Source: Luteipulveratus flavus (GTDB lineage: Bacteria > Actinomycetota > Actinomycetes > Actinomycetales > Dermatophilaceae). From it: a stretch of 64,000 nt of DNA. The position numbers and the translations under genes were made by a program. The stretch spans positions 1 to 64,000 of the forward strand of contig NZ_JAROAV010000008.1 in assembly GCF_029439465.1 (NCBI RefSeq), read 5' to 3'. Below, piece by piece: positions 26,021 to 34,616 of the stretch (position 1 is the stretch's first letter; the number at the start of each line of letters is the position of its first letter). The notes beneath the pieces are model-generated. The model saw only the letters and a program-made list of their open reading frames with translations. It ran no database searches and was not told the origin of the DNA.

Positions 26021-26929
26021 CTAGACGCGCGTACCGACAGCGGTGGGTACGGCCGCGTCGCCCCCGGCCGCATCGGACCGCCCGCGCTCCCGGCCGAGGA
26101 CGCAGGCCACGGCGCCGATGGCCAGGCCGACCACCACGCCGAGGTCCGGGCGGGTCCCCATGAGCGCCCAGGTCAGCAGGGCGGCACCGGACGGGATCAC
26201 CGCGAAGAGCATCGAGACCTGGGCGGCGCCGGCGCGCCTCACCGCCTGGAGGTACAGGGTCATCCCGAGCACGGAGCTGAACACCACCATCGCGAGCAAC
26301 GACAGGACGGCCTGCCGGGCGTCGTACACCTCGACGGGGCCGAACAGGGAGAACAGCACCGCGAACGGCACGGAGGCCGTCACGCCGATGGCGCTCACCG
26401 GCACCGCGTCCACGCCCGCCAGCCGCCGCTGCTGCAGGACCCCGCCGAGGGACAGACCGACCAGCGCGACCACCGGCGCGAGCACGGCGGCGTCGATCCC
26501 GACGTCGGCCACCCGCCCAGCGAACGCGACGACCACCGCGACCACCGCGAGGACGAGCGCCACGGCTCGGCGCCGCGAGATCCGCTCGCCGAGCAGCGCG
26601 GCGGCCAGGACGGCGGTGGCGAGCGGGTTCATCGCGATCACGAGGGCGACCAGGACGGGTGAGACGCCGAGCCGCATCGCCTCGTAGCAGCCGATGAACT
26701 GCACGGCCTGGGTGAGCAGGCCGACCACCACGGCGTCGCGCAGCTGGACCCCGCGCGGCCGGCGCGCCCCGGTCACCACCGCGATCACGGCCAGGGCCAG
26801 ACCCGACAGCACGAAGCGTCCGACCAGCAGCGGCCCCGGTGCCATGGCCTCGACGCCGAGAGCGCCGATCGGGTACCCCAGCGAGTAGAGGAACGCGACC
26901 GTGACGGCGAGGCGAGGTTCCAGCTTCAT
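26021..26929 (-). CDS. EamA/DMT family transporter
   Basis: A 302-residue membrane protein with ten predicted helices in two EamA repeats (LVGRFVLSGLALAVIAV in the first, GMTLYLQAVRRAGAAQVSML in the second). Members export metabolites such as amino acids or purine-type compounds; the substrate here is unknown. The ATG at 26929 begins the first helix; an upstream in-frame ATG adds 38 non-conserved residues. It is divergent from a LysR gene across 89 nt, an arrangement where the regulator usually controls the exporter. The ogt gene follows 10 nt later. Confidence 0.82.
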   Translation of the reverse strand: MKLEPRLAVTVAFLYSLGYPIGALGVEAMAPGPLLVGRFVLSGLALAVIAVVTGARRPRGVQLRDAVVVGLLTQAVQFIGCYEAMRLGVSPVLVALVIAMNPLATAVLAAALLGERISRRRAVALVLAVVAVVVAFAGRVADVGIDAAVLAPVVALVGLSLGGVLQQRRLAGVDAVPVSAIGVTASVPFAVLFSLFGPVEVYDARQAVLSLLAMVVFSSVLGMTLYLQAVRRAGAAQVSMLFAVIPSGAALLTWALMGTRPDLGVVVGLAIGAVACVLGRERGRSDAAGGDAAVPTAVGTRV

Positions 26930-27006
26930 ACGAGCAGCCTGCCCGCGGCCCGCATCCCTGTCCAACAATGATCGCGTATCGCTATCAATCACCACTGCTG
27001 ATCGAT

Positions 27007-27012
27007 TATCCT
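27007..27012 (+). promoter_or_regulatory. -10 element of a leaderless promoter for the LysR gene
   Basis: TATCCT ends 6 nt before the GTG at 27019. The AT-rich stretch 26968-27010, with repeated ATCG/ATCA steps, is the likely operator of the divergent LysR/EamA pair. Confidence 0.5.
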
Positions 27013-27018
27013 GACCCG

Positions 27019-27861
27019 GTGAGCGGCACCCTCGACATCGCACCGCTGCGCTCCCTGGTGGCCGTCGCCGCGGCCGGAGGCTTCCGCCGGGCCGCGGTCA
27101 CGCTGCACCTCACCCAGTCCGCCGTCAGCCAGCACGTGCGCCGGCTCGAGCAGACGACCGGTGCTCCGCTGGTCGAGCGGGTCGGCCGGCGCACCCGTTT
27201 CACCCCCGACGGCGAGCGGCTGCTGGTCGAGGCCCGGCGGATCCTGGCGGCGCACGACGCGGCCCTCGCCCAGTTCGAGACGAGCCGCAGCGACGTCCTG
27301 ACGATCGGCGCCGCTCAGCACGCGGCCGAGATCCTGCTGCCGGAGATGATGCCCGTCGTGCGAGAACGCCTGCCGGAGAAGGAGATTCGACTGCGGCTGG
27401 ACCGGACCCGCACGGTCCAGGAGATGGTGGAGTCGGGCGCGATCGACGTCGCGGTCCTCACCGCACTCGGTGCGCCGCCGGCCGCGCACCGCAGCCGGCT
27501 GCACCTGCGGTGGTACGCCGCGCAGGGCTGGGAGCGGCCGGCGCAGGCCCCGCTCCCGCTCGTGGTCTTCGACGCCCCGTGCTTCATGCGGCAGCCGTCG
27601 TTCGACACCCTCACCGACGCCGGCGTGCGCTGGCGGATCGTCGCCGAGGCGGGCGACCTCTCCGGTGCGCAGTCGGCAGCACGTGCCGGGATGGGCGTGC
27701 TGCTGCTGCCGACGCTCGGGCGGCCGCCCGAGGGTCTGCAGGCGGTGGCCTCGCTGCCCGAGCCCCCGGACGTGCACATGGCGGTGCGGACGGGTCCGCA
27801 CACACCGAAGGTCGTCGCCGACGCCGTTCGAGGAGCGGTGCGGCGGGCGATGCAGGGCTGA
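27019..27861 (+). CDS. LysR family transcriptional regulator
   Basis: A 280-residue regulator. The N-terminal winged helix-turn-helix is typical: LRSLVAVAAAGGFRRAAVTLHLTQSAVSQHVRRLE. It is followed by the linker helix and a periplasmic-binding-protein-like effector domain (DVLTIGAAQHAAEILLPEMM). The GTG at 27019 is preferred over an ATG 51 nt upstream because the domain starts there and a -10 box sits 6 nt before it. It probably controls the divergent EamA exporter and itself. The effector is not predictable. Its stop lies 4 nt before the end of the convergent purE. Confidence 0.85.
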   Translation: MSGTLDIAPLRSLVAVAAAGGFRRAAVTLHLTQSAVSQHVRRLEQTTGAPLVERVGRRTRFTPDGERLLVEARRILAAHDAALAQFETSRSDVLTIGAAQHAAEILLPEMMPVVRERLPEKEIRLRLDRTRTVQEMVESGAIDVAVLTALGAPPAAHRSRLHLRWYAAQGWERPAQAPLPLVVFDAPCFMRQPSFDTLTDAGVRWRIVAEAGDLSGAQSAARAGMGVLLLPTLGRPPEGLQAVASLPEPPDVHMAVRTGPHTPKVVADAVRGAVRRAMQG

Positions 27862-27865
27862 TGCC

Positions 27866-28396
27866 TCAGTCCTGCGCGACCTGCCGGCGCAGGGCCTCGC
27901 CCTTGGCGTACGCCTGCTCCTTCAGCTCGTGCTGGAACCGGGTCATCCGCTCGCGCAGCGCGGCGGCCTCGTCGTCGGTGCCGCTCGCCAGGATGCGGGC
28001 CGCGAGCAGACCCGCGTTGCGCGCGCCGCCGATCGACACCGTCGCCACCGGTACGCCCGCGGGCATCTGCACGATGGACATCAGCGAGTCCATCCCGTCC
28101 AGGTACTTCAGCGGCACCGGCACGCCGACGACCGGCAGCGGCGTCACCGAGGCGAGCATGCCCGGCAGGTGGGCCGCTCCCCCGGCGCCGGCGATGATCA
28201 CCCGCAGCCCGCGCTCGACGGCACGGGCGCCGTACTCGATCATCTCGTGCGGCATCCGGTGGGCGGAGACGACGTCGGCCTCGTACGCGACACCCAGCTC
28301 CCGCAGCGCCTCGGCCGCCAGCTGCATGACCGGCCAGTCGCTGTCGCTGCCCATGACGATGCCGACCGGCCCGGCGGCCGTTGCGTCCCAGCTCAT
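27866..28396 (-). CDS. purE: N5-carboxyaminoimidazole ribonucleotide mutase
   Basis: A 176-residue class I Pur[15 protein letters not shown] binds the phosphate, [11 protein letters not shown] includes the catalytic histidine, and [15 protein letters not shown] and [15 protein letters not shown] complete the active site. It converts N5-CAIR to CAIR in purine synthesis. The C-terminal helix after ~165 is charged but within family range. It overlaps purK by ATGA, so the two enzymes that handle unstable N5-CAIR are translated together. Confidence 0.95.
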   Translation of the reverse strand: MSWDATAAGPVGIVMGSDSDWPVMQLAAEALRELGVAYEADVVSAHRMPHEMIEYGARAVERGLRVIIAGAGGAAHLPGMLASVTPLPVVGVPVPLKYLDGMDSLMSIVQMPAGVPVATVSIGGARNAGLLAARILASGTDDEAAALRERMTRFQHELKEQAYAKGEALRRQVAQD

Positions 28397-29577
28397 TCGG
28401 TGATCGCTCCTTGCAGGTACCCGGCCGCGTGCTGCGCCCGGTCACGGAGGTCGTCCAGGTCGACCCCGCTGACGTTGACGTGGCCGATCTTGCGGCCGGG
28501 ACGCACACCCTTGCCGTACAGGTGGACCTTCAGCTCGGGGTCGCGCGCCAGGATGTGCCGGTACGCGGGGTACAGCTCGGGGTAGTCGCCGCCGAGCACG
28601 TTGCCCATCACCGTCCACGGCGCGCGGGCTGTCACGGCGCCGAGCGGGAGGTCGAGCACCGCGCGCAGGTGCTGCTCGAACTGGCTGGTGACCGCACCGT
28701 CGATGGTCCAGTGGCCGCTGTTGTGCGGCCGCATCGCCAGCTCGTTCACCACGAACGTGGCGCCGACCTGGAAGAGCTCGACCGCCATGACGCCGGTGAC
28801 GCCCAGCTCGCCCGCGATCCGCAGGGCCGCCTCGGTCACCTCGGCGGCGAGGTCCGCAGGCAGGTCCGGGGCGGGTGCGAGCACCTCGGTGCAGATCCCG
28901 TCGGTCTGGACCGTCTCGACGACCGGCCACACCGCCGCCTGACCCGACGGGCTGCGGGCCACCAGGACCGCGAGCTCGCGGGTGAACGGCACGGCCTCCT
29001 CGGCGAGCAGGCCTGCGGTGTCGGCCGCCCGCTCGAGCCAGTCCGCCGCCTCGGCGGCCGTCCGGACGACGCGGACGCCCTTGCCGTCGTACCCGCCGCG
29101 CGGTGTCTTCACCACGACCGGCCAGCCGTGCTCGTCGCCGAACGCCTGGAGGCCCGCCTCGTCGTGGACCGGCGCCCACGCCGGGCACGGGACCCCGATC
29201 GCGCTCAACAGGCGCCGCATCGCGAGCTTGTCCTGGGCGTGCACGAGCGCCTCGGGCGAGGGGTGCAGCGGTATGCCGTCCTCCTGCAGGGCGGCGAGAA
29301 CGTGGGCGGGGACGTGCTCGTGGTCGAACGTCACGACGTCGCACTCGCGCGCGAAGGCACGCACGGCCTCGACGTCGGTGTGCTCGCCGACGGGCGCGGC
29401 CGGGACGACCAGCGCGGCGGACGCGTCCTCGCTCTCGGCGAGCACGGACAGGGTCACGCCCAGGTTGACCGCCGGGGGCTGCATCATCCGGGCCAGCTGC
29501 CCGCCGCCGATCACGCCGACGACCGGGAAACCCCCGGGTGCTCGACGCGGACGGGGGGCCGGTGCCGGTTCGTTCAC
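28393..29577 (-). CDS. purK: 5-(carboxyamino)imidazole ribonucleotide synthase
   Basis: A 394-residue ATP-grasp enzyme. [14 protein letters not shown] is the N-terminal nucleotide-fold motif, [15 protein letters not shown] the ATP-binding loop, and [14 protein letters not shown] the metal/ATP site. It makes N5-CAIR from AIR, ATP and bicarbonate. The GTG at 29577 is chosen over the ATG at 29601 because TAGGGT lies 7 nt upstream, giving a leaderless transcript, and the first residues have no homology anyway. The purK-purE pair diverges from gtrA, as in mycobacteria. Confidence 0.95.
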   Translation of the reverse strand: MNEPAPAPRPRRAPGGFPVVGVIGGGQLARMMQPPAVNLGVTLSVLAESEDASAALVVPAAPVGEHTDVEAVRAFARECDVVTFDHEHVPAHVLAALQEDGIPLHPSPEALVHAQDKLAMRRLLSAIGVPCPAWAPVHDEAGLQAFGDEHGWPVVVKTPRGGYDGKGVRVVRTAAEAADWLERAADTAGLLAEEAVPFTRELAVLVARSPSGQAAVWPVVETVQTDGICTEVLAPAPDLPADLAAEVTEAALRIAGELGVTGVMAVELFQVGATFVVNELAMRPHNSGHWTIDGAVTSQFEQHLRAVLDLPLGAVTARAPWTVMGNVLGGDYPELYPAYRHILARDPELKVHLYGKGVRPGRKIGHVNVSGVDLDDLRDRAQHAAGYLQGAITE

Positions 29578-29584
29578 GCGCCAC

Positions 29585-29590
29585 ACCCTA
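29585..29590 (-). promoter_or_regulatory. -10 element of a leaderless promoter for purK
   Basis: On the minus strand TAGGGT ends 7 nt before the GTG at 29577. This decides the purK start used here. Confidence 0.5.
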
Positions 29591-29614
29591 CGTGGCGGCA
29601 TCGAAGGCCGCGTC

Positions 29615-29620
29615 TACAGT
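29615..29620 (+). promoter_or_regulatory. -10 element of a leaderless promoter for the GtrA gene
   Basis: TACAGT ends 6 nt before the GTG at 29627. It lies only 24 bp from the purK -10 on the other strand. Confidence 0.6.
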
Positions 29621-29626
29621 CGTGGG

Positions 29627-30130
29627 GTGCCGTCCCGCAGCGCCGCGCCGCCGCGCCCCCGTCTGATCGACCGGGTCCGTGGTGCCGTCGGCGTCCTCTG
29701 GCGGGAGATGGCCAAGTTCGGCATCGTCGGCGCGATCTGCTTCGTCATCGACATGGGTGGGTTCAACCTGCTGGTCAACGGACCGATGGAGCACAAGATC
29801 ACGACGGCCAAGATCGTCAGCGGTGCGGTCGCCACGCTCGTGGCATGGATCGGCAACCGCTACTGGACGTTCCGCCATCGCCGGAACCGCCCCGTCACCC
29901 ACGAGGTGCTGCTCTTCTTCGTGGTCAACGGCATCGCCCTCGGGATCGCCGCGGGGTGGCTGGCCTTCGCGCACTACACGCTCGACCTCGACAGCCCACT
30001 GGCCAACAACGTCAACGCGTTCATCGGCATCGGGCTCGGCACGCTGTTCCGGTTCTGGACCTACCGGTCGGTCGTGTTCGCCAACGAGCCCGTCGGCGAG
30101 CCGGAGGACGAGCCGGTCACCACCGCCTGA
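29627..30130 (+). CDS. GtrA family membrane protein
   Basis: A 167-residue protein with four membrane helices (KFGIVGAICFVIDMGGFNLL and three more) and family motifs NRYWTFRHRR and GTLFRFWTYRSVVF. GtrA-like proteins are thought to flip or carry polyprenyl-phosphate sugars for cell-surface glycosylation. It starts at GTG and appears leaderless. A GtrA gene next to purK is conserved in mycobacteria (Rv3277 region), so its place is ancestral rather than part of the pse locus. Its stop is 31 nt from the convergent histidine kinase end. Confidence 0.88.
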   Translation: MPSRSAAPPRPRLIDRVRGAVGVLWREMAKFGIVGAICFVIDMGGFNLLVNGPMEHKITTAKIVSGAVATLVAWIGNRYWTFRHRRNRPVTHEVLLFFVVNGIALGIAAGWLAFAHYTLDLDSPLANNVNAFIGIGLGTLFRFWTYRSVVFANEPVGEPEDEPVTTA

Positions 30131-30161
30131 CCGCGGCGCCCCACGGTGGTCGTCGCCCGCG

Positions 30162-31175
30162 TCAGTGGGCGCCCGGGACCTCCGAGAGGAACAGGGCGAA
30201 CTGGGGCGGGTGGATGCCCAGGAGCTCCAGCCGACCGCCGTTGGACTGGGCCAGGTCCCGCGCGAGCGCCAGCCCGAGACCCGTACCGCCGGTCGTGACC
30301 TGCCGTTCGAAGATGTGCGCCGCGATGGCCGGGTCGATGCCCTTGCCCTCGTCGGTCACCTCCACCACCACGGACGGGCCGCTGCGCCGGGCGTTGACCT
30401 CGACCCGGCCGCCGCCGTGCTTGAGGGAGTTCTCCAGCAGCGTCGAGATGATCTGCGCGAGGTGGTCGGGCGACGCCAGCACGTGCAGGTCTCGCTGCCC
30501 CGACACCTTCACGCTGCGCCGGGCTTGCTGGAACGCCGGCAGCCACTCCAGCTGCAGGCTGGCCAGCACCGCGTCGAGCGAGACCGCGGGGACCTGGTCG
30601 TCCGGGGTGGCCCGGGAGCGCCGCAGCAGGTCGTCGATGACCCGGGTCAGACGCTCGACCTGGTCGATGCAGATGTGCGCCTCCTCGCGCATGAGCTCCG
30701 GGTCGTCCGACAGCGAGATCTCCTCGAGCCGGATCAGCAGCGCGGTCAGCGGGGTTCGCAGCTGGTGACTCGCGTCGGAGGCGAAGTCCCGCTCGTTCGC
30801 CAGCTGCCGGGCCAGGTCGGACGCACGCCGCTGCAGCACCCGGGAGACCTTGTCGATCTCGGCGATGTCCGTGGTGAGCGGCTCGAACTTCGGCCGCCGG
30901 GCACCGAGGTCCTCGGCGCGATCGGCGAGCTGGGTCATCGGGTCGGCGACGGCGTCTGCGTGGCGCCGGGCGAGGACGGCCGCCGCGCCGAGGGCGATGA
31001 GGCTGAGCAGGATCACCAGCCCGAGCAGGACGGCGATCGTGACGACCGACTCACGCAGGCCGTGCAGGACCGCCACACCGACCGCGATGGCGATCACGGT
31101 CGGCGCGGCGACGATGAGGACGGCCAGGAAGGCCGTGGCGAGGTTGGCCCGGACGAGCCGCTCCCGCAGGTTCAC
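30162..31175 (-). CDS. Sensor histidine kinase
   Basis: A 337-residue kinase. Two membrane helices at ~12-38 and ~44-68 are separated by only a few residues, so there is almost no extracellular sensor; it may sense membrane state or a partner protein. A HAMP-like linker follows, then the H-box FASDASHQLRTPLTAL with His137, N-box LLENSLKHG, G1 DEGKGID and G2 GGTGLGLALA. It overlaps the response regulator by ATGA and is therefore its partner. The signal is unknown. Confidence 0.9.
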   Translation of the reverse strand: MNLRERLVRANLATAFLAVLIVAAPTVIAIAVGVAVLHGLRESVVTIAVLLGLVILLSLIALGAAAVLARRHADAVADPMTQLADRAEDLGARRPKFEPLTTDIAEIDKVSRVLQRRASDLARQLANERDFASDASHQLRTPLTALLIRLEEISLSDDPELMREEAHICIDQVERLTRVIDDLLRRSRATPDDQVPAVSLDAVLASLQLEWLPAFQQARRSVKVSGQRDLHVLASPDHLAQIISTLLENSLKHGGGRVEVNARRSGPSVVVEVTDEGKGIDPAIAAHIFERQVTTGGTGLGLALARDLAQSNGGRLELLGIHPPQFALFLSEVPGAH

Positions 31176-31876
31176 TCACCCGCACCCGGTTCGAACCGGA
31201 AGCCCACCCCACGCACCGTCGTGATGAACCGGGGCGAGGACGCGTCGTCGCCGAGCTTGCGGCGCAGGACCGACACGTGCATGTCGAGGGTCTTGGTCGA
31301 GCCGAACCAGGCGGTCTCCCAGATCTCGCGCATCAGCTGCTCACGGGAGACGACCTTGCCCTGCTCGCGCACGAGCACCCGCAGCAGGTCGAACTCCTTG
31401 GCGGTGAGCTGCAGCTCCTCGTCGCCGAAGAACGCCCGCCGGGCGTCGGCGTCGATGCGCACCAGCGGCGTCACGCTGGTCGCGTCCGTCGGGCTGCGCC
31501 GCAGCAGCGCCCGCACCCGGGCGAGCAGCTCCGCCAGCCGGAACGGCTTGGTGACGTAGTCGTCGGCACCGGCGTCGAGCCCGACGACGGTGTCGACCTC
31601 GTCGGCGCGGGCGGTGAGGATCAGGACCGGGACCGTACGGCCGGAGGCCCGCAGCCGTCGGCACACCTCGAGGCCATCGATCTTCGGCAGGCCGAGGTCG
31701 AGGACGACGACGTCGGGGTTCTCCTTCGCGCCGGCGAGGGCCGCTTCGCCGTTCTCGCGGACGTCGACCTCGTAGCCCTCCCGCCGCAGCGCCCGGGCCA
31801 GCGGCTCGGAGATCGTCGGATCGTCCTCGGCCAGCAGGACCCGTGCCATCGGCAAGGTCGTGGGGGCCTCACTCAT
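31172..31876 (-). CDS. OmpR-family response regulator
   Basis: A 234-residue regulator with a receiver domain (phospho-acceptor Asp60 in VVVLDLGLPKIDG, Lys110 in DDYVTKPF) and an OmpR winged-helix domain (LTAKEFDLLRVLVREQGKVVSR, TLDMHVSVLRRKLG, RGVGFRFEP). It is upstream of and coupled to the kinase at 30162-31175. Alternative start MARVLL at 31849 lacks a ribosome-binding site; the ATG at 31876 is kept. It begins 36 nt after the enoyl-CoA hydratase gene, so read-through from birA-cya is possible. Confidence 0.9.
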   Translation of the reverse strand: MSEAPTTLPMARVLLAEDDPTISEPLARALRREGYEVDVRENGEAALAGAKENPDVVVLDLGLPKIDGLEVCRRLRASGRTVPVLILTARADEVDTVVGLDAGADDYVTKPFRLAELLARVRALLRRSPTDATSVTPLVRIDADARRAFFGDEELQLTAKEFDLLRVLVREQGKVVSREQLMREIWETAWFGSTKTLDMHVSVLRRKLGDDASSPRFITTVRGVGFRFEPGAGE

Positions 31877-31912
31877 CTCCAGTCACCGCTTCCTCTTGGT
31901 TCGACACACGCA

Positions 31913-32698
31913 TCATCGCCCGGGCCACCGGGGCGCCCGCTTCTCCGCGAACGCTCGCACACCTTCGGCCCGATCGCCCGAGAACGCCGTGGCCCGCCAG
32001 CAGGCGTCCTCGATCTCCAGACCGGCGGCAAGGCTGACATCGTGCCCGAGGCGCATCGCCTTCTTGGCGTTGCGCAGTCCGACCGGTGAGTGTGCGGACA
32101 CCGTAGCGGCCCACTCCAGCGCGCGGTCACGGGCCGAGCCGGCCGGGACGACCTCGTCGACGACGCCGACCTGCTCGGCCTCGCGGGCGGGCAGCCGTGC
32201 CGCGGAGAAGATGAGGCGCGCAGCCCGCGACCAGCCCACCCGGCGGGTCAGCAGCTGGGTGCCGCCGCCGCCCGGGATCACACCGACCGAGACCTCGGGC
32301 AGACCGACGACGGCGTCCTGGCCGCACACGATCACGTCGCAGGACAGCGCGATCTCCAGACCGCCCCCGAGCGCGTACCCCTCGACGGCGGCGACCACCG
32401 GCACCGGTAGGTCGAGCACACCGCCGTACGCCGCCCGCGCGACAGGGCGCTGGGCGACCAGGTCGGCGTCGGTGAAGGAGTTGCGCTCCTTGAGATCGGC
32501 GCCGACGCAGAACGCCTTGTCACTCGCACTGGTCACCACCACGCAGCGGACGGTGCCGTCGGCGGCGAGCGTGGCCGTGGCGGCGGCCAGGTCGCGGGCC
32601 ATCGCGGTCGAGACGGCGTTGAGCGCGTCCGCACGGTCGAGGACCAGCTCGGCCACGTGGTCGCCGTGGCGTTCGATGCGTACCAGGGTGGTCGTCAT
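31913..32698 (-). CDS. Enoyl-CoA hydratase/isomerase family protein
   Basis: A 261-residue crotonase-fold protein. The oxyanion-hole segments are SASDKAFCVGADLKE and VEGYALGGGLEIALSCD, and GLPEVSVGVIPGGGGTQ keeps the first catalytic glutamate. At the position of the second glutamate of classical hydratases the sequence reads RAARLIFSA, so that acid seems lost. Hydration is therefore less certain; isomerase or another crotonase reaction is possible. It overlaps the adenylate cyclase gene by ATGA. Likely a role in fatty or branched acyl-CoA breakdown. Confidence 0.82.
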   Translation of the reverse strand: MTTTLVRIERHGDHVAELVLDRADALNAVSTAMARDLAAATATLAADGTVRCVVVTSASDKAFCVGADLKERNSFTDADLVAQRPVARAAYGGVLDLPVPVVAAVEGYALGGGLEIALSCDVIVCGQDAVVGLPEVSVGVIPGGGGTQLLTRRVGWSRAARLIFSAARLPAREAEQVGVVDEVVPAGSARDRALEWAATVSAHSPVGLRNAKKAMRLGHDVSLAAGLEIEDACWRATAFSGDRAEGVRAFAEKRAPRWPGR

Positions 32699-33744
32699 TC
32701 GTCTCCTTCGTCGGCTTCGGATGGGTGCCGCAGCTGCAGCGCCCAGGGGACGATCTCACCGATGCCCTGCAGCTCGATCGGGTCGAGCGCGGCGGTGCGG
32801 ACCCACTGCCGGTCCTGGACCGCGCCGGCGACCTGCGCGTCGGCGAGGACCGTGCCCGGGCGGGCGACGGCGGTCAGTCGTGCGGCGCGGTTGACGGTGT
32901 TGCCGTAGATGTCACCGAGTCGGGCGAGGACGCGACCGGTCGCCATCCCCACCCGCATCCGCGGCACGAGGTCGTCGGCAGCGGCGGCGTCGAGCAGGTC
33001 GAAGGCGATGTCGACGGCGCCGCCGATCTCCTGGTGGGTGAACAGCACCTCGTCCCCGACGGTCTTGACCAGCGCGCCCCCGTGGGCGGAGACGATGTCG
33101 GAGGCGAGCGCCTCGAAGCGCAGGACGAGCTGGGCCAGCTCGCGCTCACTGAGCTGGCGGACCAGCTGGGTGAAGCTCACCAGGTCGGCGAACCCCACGG
33201 TGCGCATCACGCCGACCGGGCCCTCGGGCTCGGAGTCGGCCACCATGCGCGAGACCGCGACGCTGAGGTTGCGGCGCCAGGAGTAGACGAGCAGCGGCTC
33301 GAGGGCGTCCGCGAGGTCGGCGACGCGCTGGGCGGTGACCAGCGCGGTGTGGCGGTCCAGGCCCATGCCGTCGTCGCCGCTGACGAAGTCGGCGATCAGC
33401 TGGGTCTGCCACATCGCCAGCCGGTCGGTGCTGCGGCCGAACGCCCGTGCCATCGCCAGCGCCGTCGCGTGGTCGACGTCGGCGTCGGCGATGAGCTCGG
33501 CGACGCGGTGCAGGGCCTCGACGTCGGCGTCGCTGAACATCACGTCGTCGTCGCGCGGGCTGGCGAACCCCAGGGCGCGCCACAGCAGCCGGGTGTCCTC
33601 GTGCGAGACGCCGGCCTGCCGGGCGACGTCACGGCGGCGCAGCGTGCGGTGGCCGCCCATCAGGCTCGCCTCGATCTCGTCGACGTACCGCGCGCTCTCG
33701 CGGTCGTCCACGGACCGGTCGGGCCGCTCCTGCTCCTCGGTCAT
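32695..33744 (-). CDS. Class III adenylate cyclase with N-terminal regulatory domain
   Basis: A 349-residue soluble protein. Residues 1-~165 are a helical domain resembling the autoinhibitory half of mycobacterial Rv1264-type cyclases. Residues ~175-345 are the catalytic domain: [12 protein letters not shown] with metal Asp187, [10 protein letters not shown] with Lys227 and Asp231, and [18 protein letters not shown] with the transition-state Asn/Arg. The residue set fits ATP rather than GTP. It is joined by ATGA overlaps to birA upstream and to the enoyl-CoA hydratase downstream. Acid-sensing, as known for Rv1264, is a possible but unproven trait. Confidence 0.87.
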   Translation of the reverse strand: MTEEQERPDRSVDDRESARYVDEIEASLMGGHRTLRRRDVARQAGVSHEDTRLLWRALGFASPRDDDVMFSDADVEALHRVAELIADADVDHATALAMARAFGRSTDRLAMWQTQLIADFVSGDDGMGLDRHTALVTAQRVADLADALEPLLVYSWRRNLSVAVSRMVADSEPEGPVGVMRTVGFADLVSFTQLVRQLSERELAQLVLRFEALASDIVSAHGGALVKTVGDEVLFTHQEIGGAVDIAFDLLDAAAADDLVPRMRVGMATGRVLARLGDIYGNTVNRAARLTAVARPGTVLADAQVAGAVQDRQWVRTAALDPIELQGIGEIVPWALQLRHPSEADEGDE

Positions 33745-34592
33745 CGCCCTCCCCCGTCGGTGGCGCCGCTGGTCGCGCGGACGTGCACGATGTCGCCGAC
33801 CGCGTGCGCGACCACGCCGTCGGGGCCCGTCACCACGAGCCGGCCGTCGTCGTCCAACGAGGTGGCGCGCCCCCGCCGGACCTGGTCCCCCGGCAGGTGG
33901 ACGTCGACGACCTGACCGAGCGTCACGCAGTGGGCGACGTACGCGGCACACAGCTCGGCGAGCCGCGTCCGGTCCGCCCAGGACTGCTGGAGCGTCGCCA
34001 GCCCGGAGAGCAGGTCGACGACGACCTCCTCGCGGGCGAGGTCGCCGGCGCCGCAGGCGCGCAGCGACGTGGCGGTGTCGACGGGCAGCTCGGCGACGGT
34101 CTGGTCGACGTTCAGGCCCACCCCGACGACGACCACTGGCGCCCCGGCGTGGGTGCCGGTCTGGCAGAGGATGCCGGAGATCTTGCGCCAGGGCGCATCG
34201 CTGCCGGACCGGGCGAGCACGTCGTTGGGCCACTTCAGGCCGACGTCGACCCCGGCGGCGCGGCGCACGGTCGAGCGGACGACGCCGCCCACGAGCAGCG
34301 GGACCCAGCCCCAGGTCGAGGTGTCGGCCGGGAGCGGCAGGCTCGCGGACAGCGCGATCGAGGAGCGCGGCGGCGCCTGCCAGACCCGCGCCAGCCGGCC
34401 GCGACCCTGCTCCTGGTGGTCCGCGGTGACGACCCGCCACGGGCGCGGGTCACGCAGCAGGTCGGCGTTGGTCGAGCCCACGGTGTCCAGGACGACCAGG
34501 TCGCTCCATGGTCCGGCGGCCAGACCGGCCCGGATCCGATCCCGCATCAGGGCACGGCGAGGCCCCGTCACGGCGTCCCCGATGCGGCTCAC
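33741..34592 (-). CDS. birA: Biotin-[acetyl-CoA-carboxylase] ligase
   Basis: A 283-residue class I biotin protein ligase without an N-terminal DNA-binding domain, so not a repressor. [12 protein letters not shown] is the biotinyl-5'-AMP loop, LKWPNDVL and [10 protein letters not shown] hold the catalytic lysines, and the small C-terminal domain ends in GDIVHVRA. It biotinylates acyl-CoA carboxylase alpha subunits. The GTG at 34592 is used because TAGCCT lies 7 nt upstream; an ATG at 34547 would also leave the domain intact. It is divergent from accD5, which encodes a partner of its substrate. Confidence 0.92.
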   Translation of the reverse strand: MSRIGDAVTGPRRALMRDRIRAGLAAGPWSDLVVLDTVGSTNADLLRDPRPWRVVTADHQEQGRGRLARVWQAPPRSSIALSASLPLPADTSTWGWVPLLVGGVVRSTVRRAAGVDVGLKWPNDVLARSGSDAPWRKISGILCQTGTHAGAPVVVVGVGLNVDQTVAELPVDTATSLRACGAGDLAREEVVVDLLSGLATLQQSWADRTRLAELCAAYVAHCVTLGQVVDVHLPGDQVRRGRATSLDDDGRLVVTGPDGVVAHAVGDIVHVRATSGATDGGGR

Positions 34593-34599
34593 GGCGCCA

Positions 34600-34609
34600 A
34601 GGCTATTGT
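34600..34609. promoter_or_regulatory. Overlapping divergent -10 elements for birA and accD5
   Basis: Plus strand TATTGT at 34604-34609 ends 7 nt before the accD5 ATG. Minus strand TAGCCT at 34605-34600 ends 7 nt before the birA GTG. The two boxes share two base pairs, so polymerase can occupy only one at a time. Both transcripts would be leaderless. Confidence 0.5.
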
Positions 34610-34616
34610 GCGGCGC

